A stretch of 64,000 nt of DNA. It comes from Lewinellaceae bacterium. GTDB lineage: Bacteria; Bacteroidota; Bacteroidia; Chitinophagales; Saprospiraceae. Location: positions 1 through 64,000 of the forward strand of contig JADJOD010000020.1 of the NCBI GenBank assembly GCA_016713985.1, in the 5' to 3' direction. Position numbers and translations under genes: made by a program. The notes beneath the pieces were generated by a model, which made no database searches, was not told the DNA's origin, and saw only the letters and a program-made list of their open reading frames with translations. Position 1 is the first letter of the stretch. Each line of letters opens with the position of its first letter. Shown here piece by piece: positions 25,767-35,655 of the stretch.

Positions 25767-28548
25767 TTAAAAACGCAGTTGCAGACCCAGTCCTGCATTT
25801 AAAAAACGGGTCTTTTCCGGCTTGGTATTCAGGTTGTAATAATCCGTCGACACCACGAGATTCAGGAAATGGTTGAGTGGTTTTATCAGGCATACGCCGC
25901 CGTTCCAGCCGAACACACCGTCGACACTTTCGGGTTTGTAATAACCTGCGTTGGCCTCGGCCTGCACATACACACCCGTCAGGAAATTGAATCCCAGCCA
26001 CTGCCGGAACGTGACGCCGCCGCCGATACCGAAGATCGAATAATCGGTTTTCCCGGATTCCGAGTTTTTAAAGGCATAATATCCTCCTTTTGCCTGGAGC
26101 CCCCATTGGCGGTACACCCGAAGGCCCAGTTTGCCTTCGGCGTAGTAACCCCGTTCGAAAAAATTACCGAAGTCGCCTTTGGGGAACGTGAGGCCGCCGT
26201 GCAGGGAGAAAAACCCGCGTTTTTGCTGAATACCGGATAACGGGCCGTTGTACAACAAACGGTCGTGTATGCGGATAACCATATTCGGATCGGGGTTGCT
26301 ACCCAGATTGATCGGAACGACGTACCGGCCGTCTAAGTAATCCACGGGCTGGAGTGCGCTGCCGTCCGACAGGTCGATCGAAATGGCGTTTACCTCGTTC
26401 GGTCCGAGCAGATTGCCTTGTGTATCCACGGGTTTCATCATCAGCATGAGCGGCGATTCGTACAACACGAACAGGCAGGATTTTTTTCGGTCGGGGTGCC
26501 GAAGATTACAACCGGCGTTTTTTCTTCAAACCGGCGGTAAGCGCCAATGGTCGGGTGATTGCCTTCCGCTTCCATACGGACATGGTACAAACCGGCTTTT
26601 TGGGTGCCGGCATATTGTGCGCGATAAACGCCGTCACCCACGTGCGTCAACGGGATTTCAGCGATAATATCCTGCTCGTATACTTCGCGGAAGTTCGTTT
26701 CGTGGAGCAAAACGAGGTACTTTTTTTCCCCGTTTTCCATTTTTGCGCCCTCCCTCTGGAAGGATTTTAAACCCGGGTCGTCGATGCTGATTTGTTTGAT
26801 ATAACCACCTTCCCAACTTTTGAGGTCCATATAAGCACCTCCGCTGCTTGAAACATCATTGGAGCCATGTGTGGCGGGCCGAATTCCTTTCAAGGATAAA
26901 AAATTTCCCCCAGGGGCCTTTGACGTCGATGAATTGGCCGGGTACCTTTTTGCCGCAAATGAATTGGACAGCCGTTTTTTGGGTTGGTAAAGGATGGCTT
27001 TTACCTTGGCATCAACAACCGGGTTGCCACTTTGGCGGAGCCGTGTGCCCAATAACATGGGTTCTCCTGCCCGTATGAAGGGGGTGACAAAAAAATCCTG
27101 TTTTAAGCCCTTGTCATCCACAATTACGCTCATTTCATACACCCAGTCGGCACGATCCGCACTGAAGGTTACCCGGTATTCGCCTTCCATTACTGCCGGC
27201 GCGCCGGGTTTGAGGATGGGGAAGGACACGTTGTACACCCGGAAAGGAGAGGAGCCCCCACTTAATTGGGGAATGACATCCCCGAACCCGGTGATATCTT
27301 TCCAGACGCCGCCGTCCAGTTTTTCCACTTTAAATGCGTGGTAGTTCCCGGCGCCCATGGACCCGATCCGGATGGTCAGCATATCCATACCTTCCTGGAT
27401 ATTGAAAGTTTCCTGGCCGTTCATGCCGTTTAAGCGGCCATTTTTGTGCACGATTTGTTTGGGGCTATCCATTGACTCTAAGCTGCTGACCCATCCGCTT
27501 TCGATGTCCGGCGTCACGCGGCAGACGTAAGGCGCGGTGGAAAGTCCCACGTCGGTTACTCCGGCCGCCTGCCCGAGTGATTTTAGCAGATCGAGGTATT
27601 CCCCTTCCGGCGTAAAAATGGCGTACGGGATGATCTTGATACCTGCGCCATTGAGCACCACCGGCGTGGCTTTGTCGATAATGACATTGCCGTTGGGCAG
27701 TTTTTTTACTTCCGGATCTTCGTTTTGCATTCCGTTGGTCATCAGCAGGATGACTTTGTGCCGGTTGTATTCTCCACCCGGAGGGGTGGCGTCGAGTTTT
27801 TGAATGGCCAAATCAAGCCCCTTACCCATTGCCGTACTTGTTTCGGGTTGCAGTCCGCCGCTTCCCATTTTGGCTGCGATCTGGGCATCCAGTAATGAAA
27901 CACCCGCTACATCGAAATAAGTCAGGGGGATTTCTTCCCGTGCATTTTCAGAAAACACGACCAAACCCAGGCGATTTTTGGTGTTATTGTCCATCGCGGG
28001 TTTAATATCCTGGTAGAATTGCGCCAGTTTGCCCTTTAGGTATTCCAGTTTGTTCAGATTGGTCGTTTCGGCAATGCACTCACTTCCGGCCCTGGAGGGC
28101 TGGATACACGCACAGATCGCGTCTTCGAACATACTGCCGGAAACGTCGATTACCAGTTCGATATCAAGCGCAAAATTGGCCGGAGTCGGCACTCTGCAGC
28201 CCCTGATCGGGGCCGATGAAGAAAGGCCGCCGGCTGTAGCGGTCAGGCTGTAATTTTCAAAGGTATTGCACTCGGGAGAGCCGTTCACCGGAGTATACGT
28301 CAGTGTGATGCTGGTGGCCTGCGTGTTTGGCGATATACCCGTGGAGAAAGGCCCGCCGGCAGGCGTGATTGCCCAGGTACACGGCCCGTCGGCCGATACA
28401 TTTTTTTGATCGGAAGCCGGTATGGCGGCAGAAAAATCTGCGATCTGGTTGCCGTTATTAATAATCGGCTGGGCAAATGCCCAGGAGTTCCATAACAGGA
28501 GTGAAAAAGCGCACTGATGATTCGTCCGTTGAATGATCTTTGATCCAT
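25767..28548 (-). CDS. VWA-domain protein fused to a C-terminal outer membrane beta-barrel (frameshifted twice)
   Basis: Repaired length is 927 aa. One missing T (28504-28508) lets ATG at 28548 give SALFSLLLWNSWAFAQP, a good signal peptide. Another missing A (26481-26487) joins TEKKSCLFVLYESPLMLM. In order: an N-terminal domain (to about 110), a von Willebrand A domain with an intact MIDAS DVSGSM near residue 115 and VILLMTNGMQ later, an Ig-like middle region (QIVHKNGRLNGMNGQETFNI, FFVTPFIRAGEPMLL), a domain with KYLVLLHETN, and a C-terminal roughly 150-residue barrel (LHGGLTFPKGDFGNFFERGY through FLNAGLGLQLRF, ending in Phe). A VWA module tethered by its own outer membrane barrel is unusual. 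Second gene of the four-gene operon. Confidence 0.83.
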
Positions 28549-28611
28549 TTGGATTGCAGCGTTGAATTTTTTAAAAATAAGAGATGCCTCGGTAAAAACC
28601 CTCAACATACT

Positions 28612-30032
28612 CTAGTCCGTTTTGCCGAGCGCATCGGTTTTGCAAGAAAAAGTTCCTTCTGGCCGGCATTGTTGTATTGCCCGAGGGCGAGATAACCTCC
28701 GTCCGAAGCGATAAACACCGCATAACCACTGACGGCATTGGCCGGAACGGCGGGATTGTTATGTGTGGTTTCCCAGGTGAACGCAGCGGATGAAATGGCA
28801 AATTTGGCCAGGTAGAGTTTGTTCGATTTGGTCCCGCACACCACCACCTGTTGCCCGCCGTCCACTGCGATCAGATCGACCACCGATCCGCTGGCGATCA
28901 GACCGAGATTTCGCTGGCCCGTAATCTGCCCGTTGGTATTCACGCTCAAAACATGAACGTTTTGGGCTTCGTCTCTTCCTATCACGGCATAGTTGTCGCC
29001 GTTGAGGCGGATAATTTTGCCTACATAGTTTATAGGGGCAAGTGAAAACAGGGAGTTTACGTAATCTCCGTTGATGTCCACCTGCACCAGCCTTGCTTTT
29101 TGGCCGGATTCCCGACTGTCTGCCGCGATAAAAAAATTGCCGCCGGTTTTTTCAACTATTGAAATCCCGGTATAATTGCCGACCGTAGTCCCCCCCTGTT
29201 TTATCATTCTTTTAGTCACCAGCGCGCCGTTGTTCAGCAGGTGACGGGCAAACCCTATCCCGGCTGTGGGTTCCTGGCAAACGCCGGTGGAAACGATTTC
29301 GGAGTTGCTGACCAATGCGCCGTTGGTGATGGAGAAACTACCCCCGTTTTCGTATTGAAAAGAGAGCGATTCGACGGACAAGCCCTGGTTATCGGTCACA
29401 AATGCCACCTTGCCAAATTCGTCCGGCGCCGTTGTGCTTTTCGATCCGCAAACAACAAACCCGCCACTCGCCGGAAAGGCCTTTAAGGGAGTCATGTCGG
29501 GTGTATATGTCTTCAGTTCACCTGCCGCAAGGGGCATCAGCGGATTAATAAGAACCGATTTCAGGGCTGTTCCCTGTTTGTAAATGCAATGTATCTGTTT
29601 GTCGGCACTGCGTTCGCTGACGGCTAAAGGGGTGATGTTTTGCGCTCCCAGGCCCGGTACCACCATGCTGAATGTTACCTCATTCGTTACCGTAATTGTT
29701 TCCCGCGCCGTGGCGCTGCACCCGTCGGCATCGGTAACCACCAGTACGATCTCGTGTGTGCCCGCTGAATTGTAGGTCACCGTTATGCTGGCGTTGAAAT
29801 CATCGCTGGTTTCGGTATTGCCGAAATCCCAGGCATAGGTAGCCGCATCGGGGTCCGATTGGTTGGTGATCGTAACGGATTCTCCGAGGCTGATTTCGGT
29901 AGTACTTAAGGTAAAATCAGCCTCGGGCGGATTCGGGCAATCCTCGTTGAGTGAATCGATCCGCTCCAGGTGGCAGGTCGGAAAGGCCGACAGGATCAGA
30001 AAAAACGATAAGATGCGAAGGGTGGTTTTCAT
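28612..30032 (-). CDS. PKD-domain lipoprotein with beta-propeller-like repeats (frameshifted at 3' end)
   Basis: Start at 30032: MKTTLRILSFFLILSAFPTC is a lipoprotein signal with its lipobox Cys at residue 20. Residues about 35-115 form a PKD domain (YAWDFGNTETSDDFNASITV, HEIVLVVTDADGC). The remainder has repeats such as GGFVVCGSKST, GGNFFIAADSRES, GQQVVVCGTKSN and GGYLALGQYNN, consistent with a propeller. The end is shifted in the A-run at 28638-28641. One added A gives LFLAKTDALGKTD and a stop at 28612, the usual ending of such repeats, for 473 aa. First gene of the operon, 63 bases before the VWA/barrel gene. Probably a surface lipoprotein. Confidence 0.83.
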
Positions 30033-30072
30033 ATACAAGTGGGTTGAAAAACGGAGATGGGAGTAGGCGCCG

Positions 30073-30080
30073 CAAAGGTC
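30073..30080 (-). promoter_or_regulatory. Possible -7 element of the four-gene operon
   Basis: Reads GACCTTTG on the minus strand, one mismatch from TAnnTTTG, about 40 bases before the PKD lipoprotein start. The same GACCTTTGC variant occurs upstream of frr (near 32731). Confidence 0.4.
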
Positions 30081-30846
30081 CGTATGACGGCACCGGTGAA
30101 GAAACGCTCCCGCAAGACATCGGGGGGCGGCAGAAAACGCATCAGGTTGTTGCGTGGGAGCGGAATCGCTTCCCGGGACGCTTGAGGAGGAGGAAACTGG
30201 TTTTTTGCGACATCTGGTTTTTTTTATACCACATAAAGATAACCCCTTGCGGTACCGGACCACCAAACATTTGCAATTAAAATTCAATAAAAAAATCATG
30301 TGTATGGCTGCTGACCTCCGGAGCGGGTAGTCCGTGTCTTGATCACATCAATAGTCGCAGGGTGGGAAGGAATGTCAATTCCGGCTTCAGATCAGCCGGC
30401 AGGAAGATGTACTTTGTTGAACGCCGCAGGCAGGGTAGGGGCAAAAAAAAACGCGGCGCTCGTTTGCGCCGCGCGGTTTCCCGTATATAATCTCATGAAA
30501 AGTTTCGAATCAGGTGTCAATGCTTTCTGCCGCTTTCTCTTGTTTCGCCGCCGTTATCTTTCATTGACGATACAAAAGTGCAGGAAGTCTGCACAAGTGT
30601 AAAGAACAAAAAAACGCGTTTGTTGAAAATGTTTTAGGGGGAGGTTTGTAGAAAAAAAGGAGGCGGATGTGCTTTATATACCTTAAAGTGGTTAATATTT
30701 TGTGAATTAGGCGGTATTTATTTTTGCCCGGCCGCTCGTTTTGTTGAAAAAAAATATGATAAAATAATTGAATTTTTATAAAAAAAATATTTGCAGGCCC
30801 TGTTGGAGGTGAAAAATCGGGTTGTCGCGGCGGAGAAAAGAAAGAA
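30081..30846. other. Long intergenic region, AT-rich right half
   Basis: No convincing gene. A GC-rich hairpin CGCGGCGC/GCGCCGCG lies at 30452-30473 after an A-run, and about 30600-30830 is strongly AT-rich. The left part carries upstream sequence of the PKD operon; the right part lies downstream of the biotin carrier gene. Confidence 0.5.
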
Positions 30847-31334
30847 TTACTCCATTTCCAGCAATAGTTGACCTTTGTCTACCGCCGCGCCTTTTTGCAC
30901 GGTGACGGCCTTGACGCGCCCTTCTCCGGTTGCTTTAATCACGTTTTCCATTTTCATAGCCTCCAGAATGACGAGTGGATCACCCTTTTGTACTTCCTGC
31001 CCTTTTTCTACCATAATATAGGGACCAGCCCCGGCATGGGGGCTTTGACGGTATTTGTTTTGTGGCTGCTGCCGACGTTTAAACCGAGTTGTTGCACCAG
31101 CCGTTCGTAATGATCGGAAATTTTCAGCGTAAACTTCGATCCGTTGACTTTTAGGGTAAAGCGGCGATCCGGGTGATTCACTTCCAGTATTTCGGCATGG
31201 TAAGACTTGCCGCGGTACAACAGGTGGAACTGGCCCTCGCCGTCCGGAATGAAGTCCAGGTCACGCGCGTCGGCAGGAATTGCTTCCAACTGGTATTTGT
31301 CGTTGACGGATATTTGAAAAGGTTCGGTAATCAT
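30847..31334 (-). CDS. Biotin carboxyl carrier subunit (acyl-CoA carboxylase) (frameshifted)
   Basis: The first 105 residues are the N-terminal domain common in Bacteroidota biotin carrier proteins (YQLEAIPADARDLDFIPDG, RGKSYHAEILEV), followed by the hinge APMPGLV. The frame then stops at PILW. Adding one C to the run at 31021-31023 restores PYIMVEKGQEVQKGDPLVIL, EAMKMENVIKA with the biotinyl Lys between two Met, and the domain end LLLEME with a stop at 30847-30849. Repaired length is 162 aa. It should carry biotin for a propionyl- or acetyl-CoA carboxylase. Its ATG overlaps the stop of the upstream phosphatase gene in an ATGA, implying translational coupling. Confidence 0.88.
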
Positions 31335-32584
31335 TGATTGTTGAACACTTTACAGGTTAAAACCGTGATGTCGTCCGGGTAAGGCTGGCGTTCGCGGAAG
31401 GATTCGATGTGGGCCAGCAGCCTGGTATTGAGTTCCTTGGCGCTGGACAGGGCATTTTCGCGCAGGAAATGGATCAGTTTTTCCTCGCTGAACTCTTCGC
31501 CCGATTTGTTGCGGATGTCCGTGAGCCCGTCCGTGTAGGAAAAAATCAGGGTCTCGTCGTCGAGGCTGATGTTGCCGACTTCAAGAAACGGCAGTTCGGG
31601 CAGCCATCCGAGCACGGTGCAGCCGGTTTTGAGCGGAATAACTTCGTCTTTGGTCAGCAACAACGGCGGAGCATGCCCGGCATTGATGTATTGGAGGGTG
31701 CGGTCGCTTGTATTGTATTTGGCCAGAAAAAGTGTGATGAATTTGTCGCCCTGGGTGACCCGGTGGACGGCGGCGTTCATCTCGTGTACAATTTCTTCGA
31801 GGGTGGGGCGGCGGGTGATGAGTGCGTGGAAATTGGCCTGGAAATTGGCCATCAGCAAAGCTGCGGAAACGCCTTTTCCGGTGATATCGGCGATACAAAA
31901 GGCGATGCTGCCTTCCGGAAACTCCACGACGTCGTAATAGTCGCCGCCGACGGCAAAGTGGGGTTTGTAAATACTGGACAGTTGGTAATGTTTGCTCGAA
32001 GGCAGGTGTGAAGGCACCAGGGTACGCTGGATCTCGGCGGCTACCTCCACTTCCCGGTTGAGCACTTCCTGGCGCAGTTGCTGTTTAAAAAGCCGCTTGT
32101 TTTCAATGGCGACGGCAATGACGTTGGTGATGGTGGTCACAAACTGCACTTTGTTGTACACATCGTCTTCATCGCCAAAGCCGCCGATAAAGGCATACGC
32201 GATCGGCTCGTTTTTGTGCATTACCGGGATCACCAGGTCGAATTCGCGGAAAAGCGGGTGGTCGCTGTTTTCCAGGCCTTGTTTGCTGCGAAACCGCGTC
32301 AGTTCCGCATTGATATCGTGGTCGAGCAGGGTTTCTTCGATACCTGACGAGCTCATACACTCCCATTTCCCGGATTCTTTGAAAAAAAGCGCCATTTTAC
32401 GGATACCAATCTCCCAACGGAGAAAGGAGTTGTACATATTAAACAACCCGTCTGCCGCCACATTTTCGTTAATCGCCTGCGTAATCGTTAACAAGCTATT
32501 GATTTGCAATTGCTTGAGGTTAACTTCACGCTCCAATTTTTCAATCCGCGAAAGTGTTCTTTTTATTTCCTGTAGTTCAGGCAT
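31331..32584 (-). CDS. PP2C-type (SpoIIE/RsbU-like) phosphatase with sensor domain
   Basis: 417 aa, cytoplasmic. The N-terminal coiled coil (IKRTLSRIEKLEREVNLKQL) leads into a GAF-like sensor domain (about 30-180). The C-terminal PP2C/SpoIIE domain (about 190-415) has AEIQRTLVPSHLPSSKHY, GGDYYDVVEF, IADITGKGVSAALLMAN, NAGHAPPLL, GWLPELPF, SYTDGLTDIRN and DDITVLTCK, covering the metal-binding Asp residues. It dephosphorylates serine/threonine residues, usually of an anti-sigma antagonist in partner-switching systems. No antagonist or RsbW-like kinase is visible next to it. Coupling to a biotin carrier gene is unexpected. Confidence 0.9.
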   Translation of the reverse strand: MPELQEIKRTLSRIEKLEREVNLKQLQINSLLTITQAINENVAADGLFNMYNSFLRWEIGIRKMALFFKESGKWECMSSSGIEETLLDHDINAELTRFRSKQGLENSDHPLFREFDLVIPVMHKNEPIAYAFIGGFGDEDDVYNKVQFVTTITNVIAVAIENKRLFKQQLRQEVLNREVEVAAEIQRTLVPSHLPSSKHYQLSSIYKPHFAVGGDYYDVVEFPEGSIAFCIADITGKGVSAALLMANFQANFHALITRRPTLEEIVHEMNAAVHRVTQGDKFITLFLAKYNTSDRTLQYINAGHAPPLLLTKDEVIPLKTGCTVLGWLPELPFLEVGNISLDDETLIFSYTDGLTDIRNKSGEEFSEEKLIHFLRENALSSAKELNTRLLAHIESFRERQPYPDDITVLTCKVFNNQ

Positions 32585-32799
32585 CGTACTTAAAATTCAA
32601 CGGGAAGGTACGGACTACTACATTTTTGCAACGCTTTTTCCCTAAAAATCTAAAACTTGTGAAATTTGCGGTGAAAAAGGGTTCCGATTTTTACGTTTTC
32701 GCGTTTCCGGCTTCAAGATTGCGCTTTTTTTGGACCTTTGCCTCCGGATACGTACCGCACCGAAAACAGGAACCCAATCGCCTATTAACCACATCAATT

Positions 32800-33360
32800 A
32801 TGGAAGACATAAGCAAAACAATGGCCGATGCGAAGGCGCACATGGAAAAAGCCCTCGAACATCTGGAACACGAACTGGTCAAACTCCGCACCGGGAAAGC
32901 GAACACCGCACTGGTAGCCGACCTGCTCGTAGATTATTATGGAACGCCCACCCCGTTGCCGCAGATCGCAAACATACAGGTGAGCGATGCCCGCACGATC
33001 ATCATTCAGCCCTGGGAGCGAAACATGCTCGGCCCGATCGAACGTGTACTGATCAATGCCAACCTCGGTATTACACCCGCCAACGACGGCGAAGTGATCC
33101 GCCTTTCGGTGCCGCCACTCACCGAAGAACGCCGCAAAGAACTGGTCAAAAAGGCCAAACACGCCGGCGAGGAAAGCAAGGTAGGCGTTCGCACCGCCCG
33201 ACACAAGGCGCTCGACCACATTAAAAAAGCAATGAAAGAAGGCGTGCCGGAAGATATTGGCAAACGCAAGGAAACCGAACTTCAGGATATGGTCAACAAA
33301 TTTGTGGAGCAGGTCGACAAGATCATTGCAAGCAAAGAGAAGGAGATCATGACCGTTTAA
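32800..33360 (+). CDS. frr: Ribosome recycling factor
   Basis: 186 aa from ATG at 32800, the normal length. Domain I helices carry the signature ALEHLEHELVKLRTGKANTA and LTEERRKELVKKAKHAGEES; ADLLVDYYGTPTPLPQIANI leads into domain II. It splits post-termination 70S ribosomes together with EF-G. The longer in-frame upstream extension has no family support. A GACCTTTGC element near 32731 may be its promoter. Followed 15 bases later by the DUF5606 gene, so probably co-transcribed. Confidence 0.97.
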   Translation: MEDISKTMADAKAHMEKALEHLEHELVKLRTGKANTALVADLLVDYYGTPTPLPQIANIQVSDARTIIIQPWERNMLGPIERVLINANLGITPANDGEVIRLSVPPLTEERRKELVKKAKHAGEESKVGVRTARHKALDHIKKAMKEGVPEDIGKRKETELQDMVNKFVEQVDKIIASKEKEIMTV

Positions 33361-33375
33361 TTCCAAACTCAAACA

Positions 33376-33846
33376 ATGAATTTAGAAAAATTTCTCGTCG
33401 TCGCCGGCGTCCCCGGCGTACATAAACTTGTTGCCAGCCGCTCCAACGGCTTAGTGATTGAAGACCGCAATGAAGGCCGCACCCGGTTTGTGCCGGTGCG
33501 CCAGCAGCAGGTCACCCCGCTGGCGACAGTGGCGGTGTACACGGATACCGATGAAGGTACGATCCCGCTGGTCGATGTTTTCCGGAAAATGCTCGACCAA
33601 CTCGAGGCAATTCCACCCGTTGGCCCCGATGCTACGAGTACGGAGTTCCGCGAATATTTTTCCAAAATTTTGCCGGAACACGACCGCGACCGCGTGCATA
33701 TCAATGACATAAAAAAGTGTATCAAGTGGTTCACATTCATGCGTGAAAAGGGAATTTTTGAAGAAGCCGAACGGGAAGCCGCCGCCACCGCCGAATCAAC
33801 GGCTAATGTTGAAACGGAAGAAGAAAAAAAGACTGATAACCAATAA
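33376..33846 (+). CDS. DUF5606 domain-containing protein
   Basis: 156 aa conserved Bacteroidota protein of unknown function. The N-terminal part (FLVVAGVPGVHKLVASRSNG, LVIEDRNEGRTRFVPVRQQQ) and DVFRKMLDQLE match this family. A helical segment (RDRVHINDIKKCIKWFTFMR) and a highly acidic low-complexity tail (about residues 125-156) complete it. No signal peptide. It lies between frr and the glycosyltransferase gene in tight order. Confidence 0.88.
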   Translation: MNLEKFLVVAGVPGVHKLVASRSNGLVIEDRNEGRTRFVPVRQQQVTPLATVAVYTDTDEGTIPLVDVFRKMLDQLEAIPPVGPDATSTEFREYFSKILPEHDRDRVHINDIKKCIKWFTFMREKGIFEEAEREAAATAESTANVETEEEKKTDNQ

Positions 33847-33853
33847 GTTAGGA

Positions 33854-34600
33854 ATGTATAAAGGACAAAAAGTCGTCGTTGTGCTGCCTGCCTACAACGC
33901 CGCAAAAACATTGGAAAAAACGTACCGGGAGATACCTTTCGATCTGGTAGACGACGTGATCCTTTGCGACGACCACAGCCGCGACAACACCGCCGAACTC
34001 GGCCGTTCTCTGGGTATCCGTCATGTGATCGTCCATGAAAAAAACAAAGGCTACGGCGGCAACCAGAAAACGCTGTACAACAAAGCACTGGAGATCGGCG
34101 GCGATATCGTGATCATGCTGCACCCCGACTACCAGTACACACCCAAACTCATTCCTTCGATGGTCAATATCATCGGCGAGGGGCTTTTTCCGGTTGTTCT
34201 GGGCTCCCGGATTCTCGGCATGGGCGCGCTCCGGGGCGGGATGCCCCTGTACAAGTACATCTTCAACCGCTTCCTCACGTTGTCGCAGAATATTCTGATC
34301 AAATATAAACTTTCGGAGTACCATACCGGCTACCGGGCCTTCGGCCGTAATGTGCTGGAAACCATTCGTTTCAATCAAAATTCCGACGATTTTGTATTCG
34401 ACAACGAAATGTTGTCCCAAATCATCTATGCCGGTTTTGACATCGCCGAGGTCACCTGCCCGACCAAATATTTTGAAGAAGCTTCCAGTATTAATTTCCG
34501 CCGGAGTATGAAATATGGCCTCGGTGTGTTGCGTGTTTCGTTTTGCCATTTTTTGCAACGCACCGGGTTGGTTAAATTTGCCATGTACGCGGTGAAATAA
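33854..34600 (+). CDS. Glycosyltransferase family 2 protein
   Basis: 248 aa from ATG at 33854, eight bases after the previous stop. The GT-A fold is clear: VVVVLPAYNAAKTLEKTYRE, the DDHSRD motif (UDP/metal binding) and MLHPDYQYTP in place of DADLQ. The sequence resembles dolichyl-phosphate mannosyltransferase/DPM1-type bacterial enzymes that transfer sugars to a lipid carrier, but it lacks transmembrane helices at the C-terminus. The stop codon is followed directly by an inverted AAACACCC array. Confidence 0.9.
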   Translation: MYKGQKVVVVLPAYNAAKTLEKTYREIPFDLVDDVILCDDHSRDNTAELGRSLGIRHVIVHEKNKGYGGNQKTLYNKALEIGGDIVIMLHPDYQYTPKLIPSMVNIIGEGLFPVVLGSRILGMGALRGGMPLYKYIFNRFLTLSQNILIKYKLSEYHTGYRAFGRNVLETIRFNQNSDDFVFDNEMLSQIIYAGFDIAEVTCPTKYFEEASSINFRRSMKYGLGVLRVSFCHFLQRTGLVKFAMYAVK

Positions 34601-34745
34601 GTGTTTGGGTGTTTTAGTGGTCACAACCCCTTAACACCGAGCCATAAAATAAACAATTTCGGACGTTTCGACCGGCTTTGGGAGGATTTGTGTGGCCATA
34701 ACCCCTAAAACACCCAAACACTAAAACACTTAAACACCTCAAACA
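34601..34745. repeat. Inverted GTGTTTGGGTGTTTTAG arrays
   Basis: The block at 34601-34617 starts at the base after the glycosyltransferase stop and is exactly complementary to 34705-34721. Further AAACACCTC/AAACACCC units run on to about 34748. Confidence 0.85.
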
Positions 34746-34755
34746 CCCGGAAACA

Positions 34756-35496
34756 ATGTGCACCGTCACCTACCTGCCGACCATTTCAGGTTTTATCCTG
34801 ACGCACAACCGCGATGAGGCGCCTGCGCGGTCGCCTAATGCCATTTCCCGGGAAAAAACAGGCGATGATGTCCTGCTTTTCCCACGCGACACCAGGGCAG
34901 GCGGAGCCTGGGTGGTCACTTCAAAAAGTGGCAAAACGGCCTGCCTGTTGAACGGCGCTTTTATAAAACACCACCATAATCCGCCGTACCGGCGCAGCAG
35001 GGGGCTGGTGTTACTGGATTTTTTCCAATGGGAAGAACCGGAGCATTTTTTCCAGGCATACGACCTCGAGGGTATAGAACCCTTTACCTTTTTATTTTTC
35101 CGGCGCGGCGAAGCCGCGGAATTGCGCTGGGATGGAACCAGCCGCCACGTAAAACAACTTCATCCCGGCGAACCGCATTTCTGGTGTTCCGCTACTTTAT
35201 ACCCTCCGGAAATGCAAACCCGGCGGGAACTCGTATTTCGCCGCTGGCTGGAGACCCGCCCGGGTGATCCGGACCCACGTTCCTTAGTTCGGCTGCACCG
35301 GACGGGCAGCGTTGGCGATCCCGAAAACGATTATGTAATGAATCGCGGCGGCAGGGTTTGCACGGTAAGCATCTCCCAGGTAACTTTAACATTTGGATTT
35401 TCAAGTCTGCGCTACTTCGACTTGTTGGAAGGTAAGCGGGATACGCGGCGGGTAGCGGCGAGGAAGCGGTTGGAAAATAGTGTCAACGTATTTTAA
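34756..35496 (+). CDS. NRDE family protein (TANGO2-like)
   Basis: 246 aa. It begins MCTVTYLPTISGFILTHNRD: Cys at position 2 could become an N-terminal nucleophile after Met removal, and THNRDE is the family name motif. FPRDTRAGGAWVVTSKSG and CLLNGAFIKH match the TANGO2/NRDE core. The eukaryotic member is linked to Golgi organisation and haem/lipid handling; the bacterial role is unknown. Single gene preceded by the AAACACC array. Confidence 0.88.
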   Translation: MCTVTYLPTISGFILTHNRDEAPARSPNAISREKTGDDVLLFPRDTRAGGAWVVTSKSGKTACLLNGAFIKHHHNPPYRRSRGLVLLDFFQWEEPEHFFQAYDLEGIEPFTFLFFRRGEAAELRWDGTSRHVKQLHPGEPHFWCSATLYPPEMQTRRELVFRRWLETRPGDPDPRSLVRLHRTGSVGDPENDYVMNRGGRVCTVSISQVTLTFGFSSLRYFDLLEGKRDTRRVAARKRLENSVNVF

Positions 35497-35655
35497 ACCC
35501 GGCAGTTTATTGTGCCGCTTGAGTTAAATTTTTGTCAACGTCGGAAACTTAAGCTTGCCTGCTCGGTTATTTGTCCATATTTTGCACCAGTAATAATCAT
35601 TCCTACCAATTGTTCACTTTTTTAAATCCCTTTTGGGCGATTACTAATCTAGCCT

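Noticed and set aside
30339..30602. 87-codon open frame in the long gap upstream of the PKD operon
   Set aside because: No recognisable domain or signal peptide, and the hairpin at 30452-30473 lies inside it.
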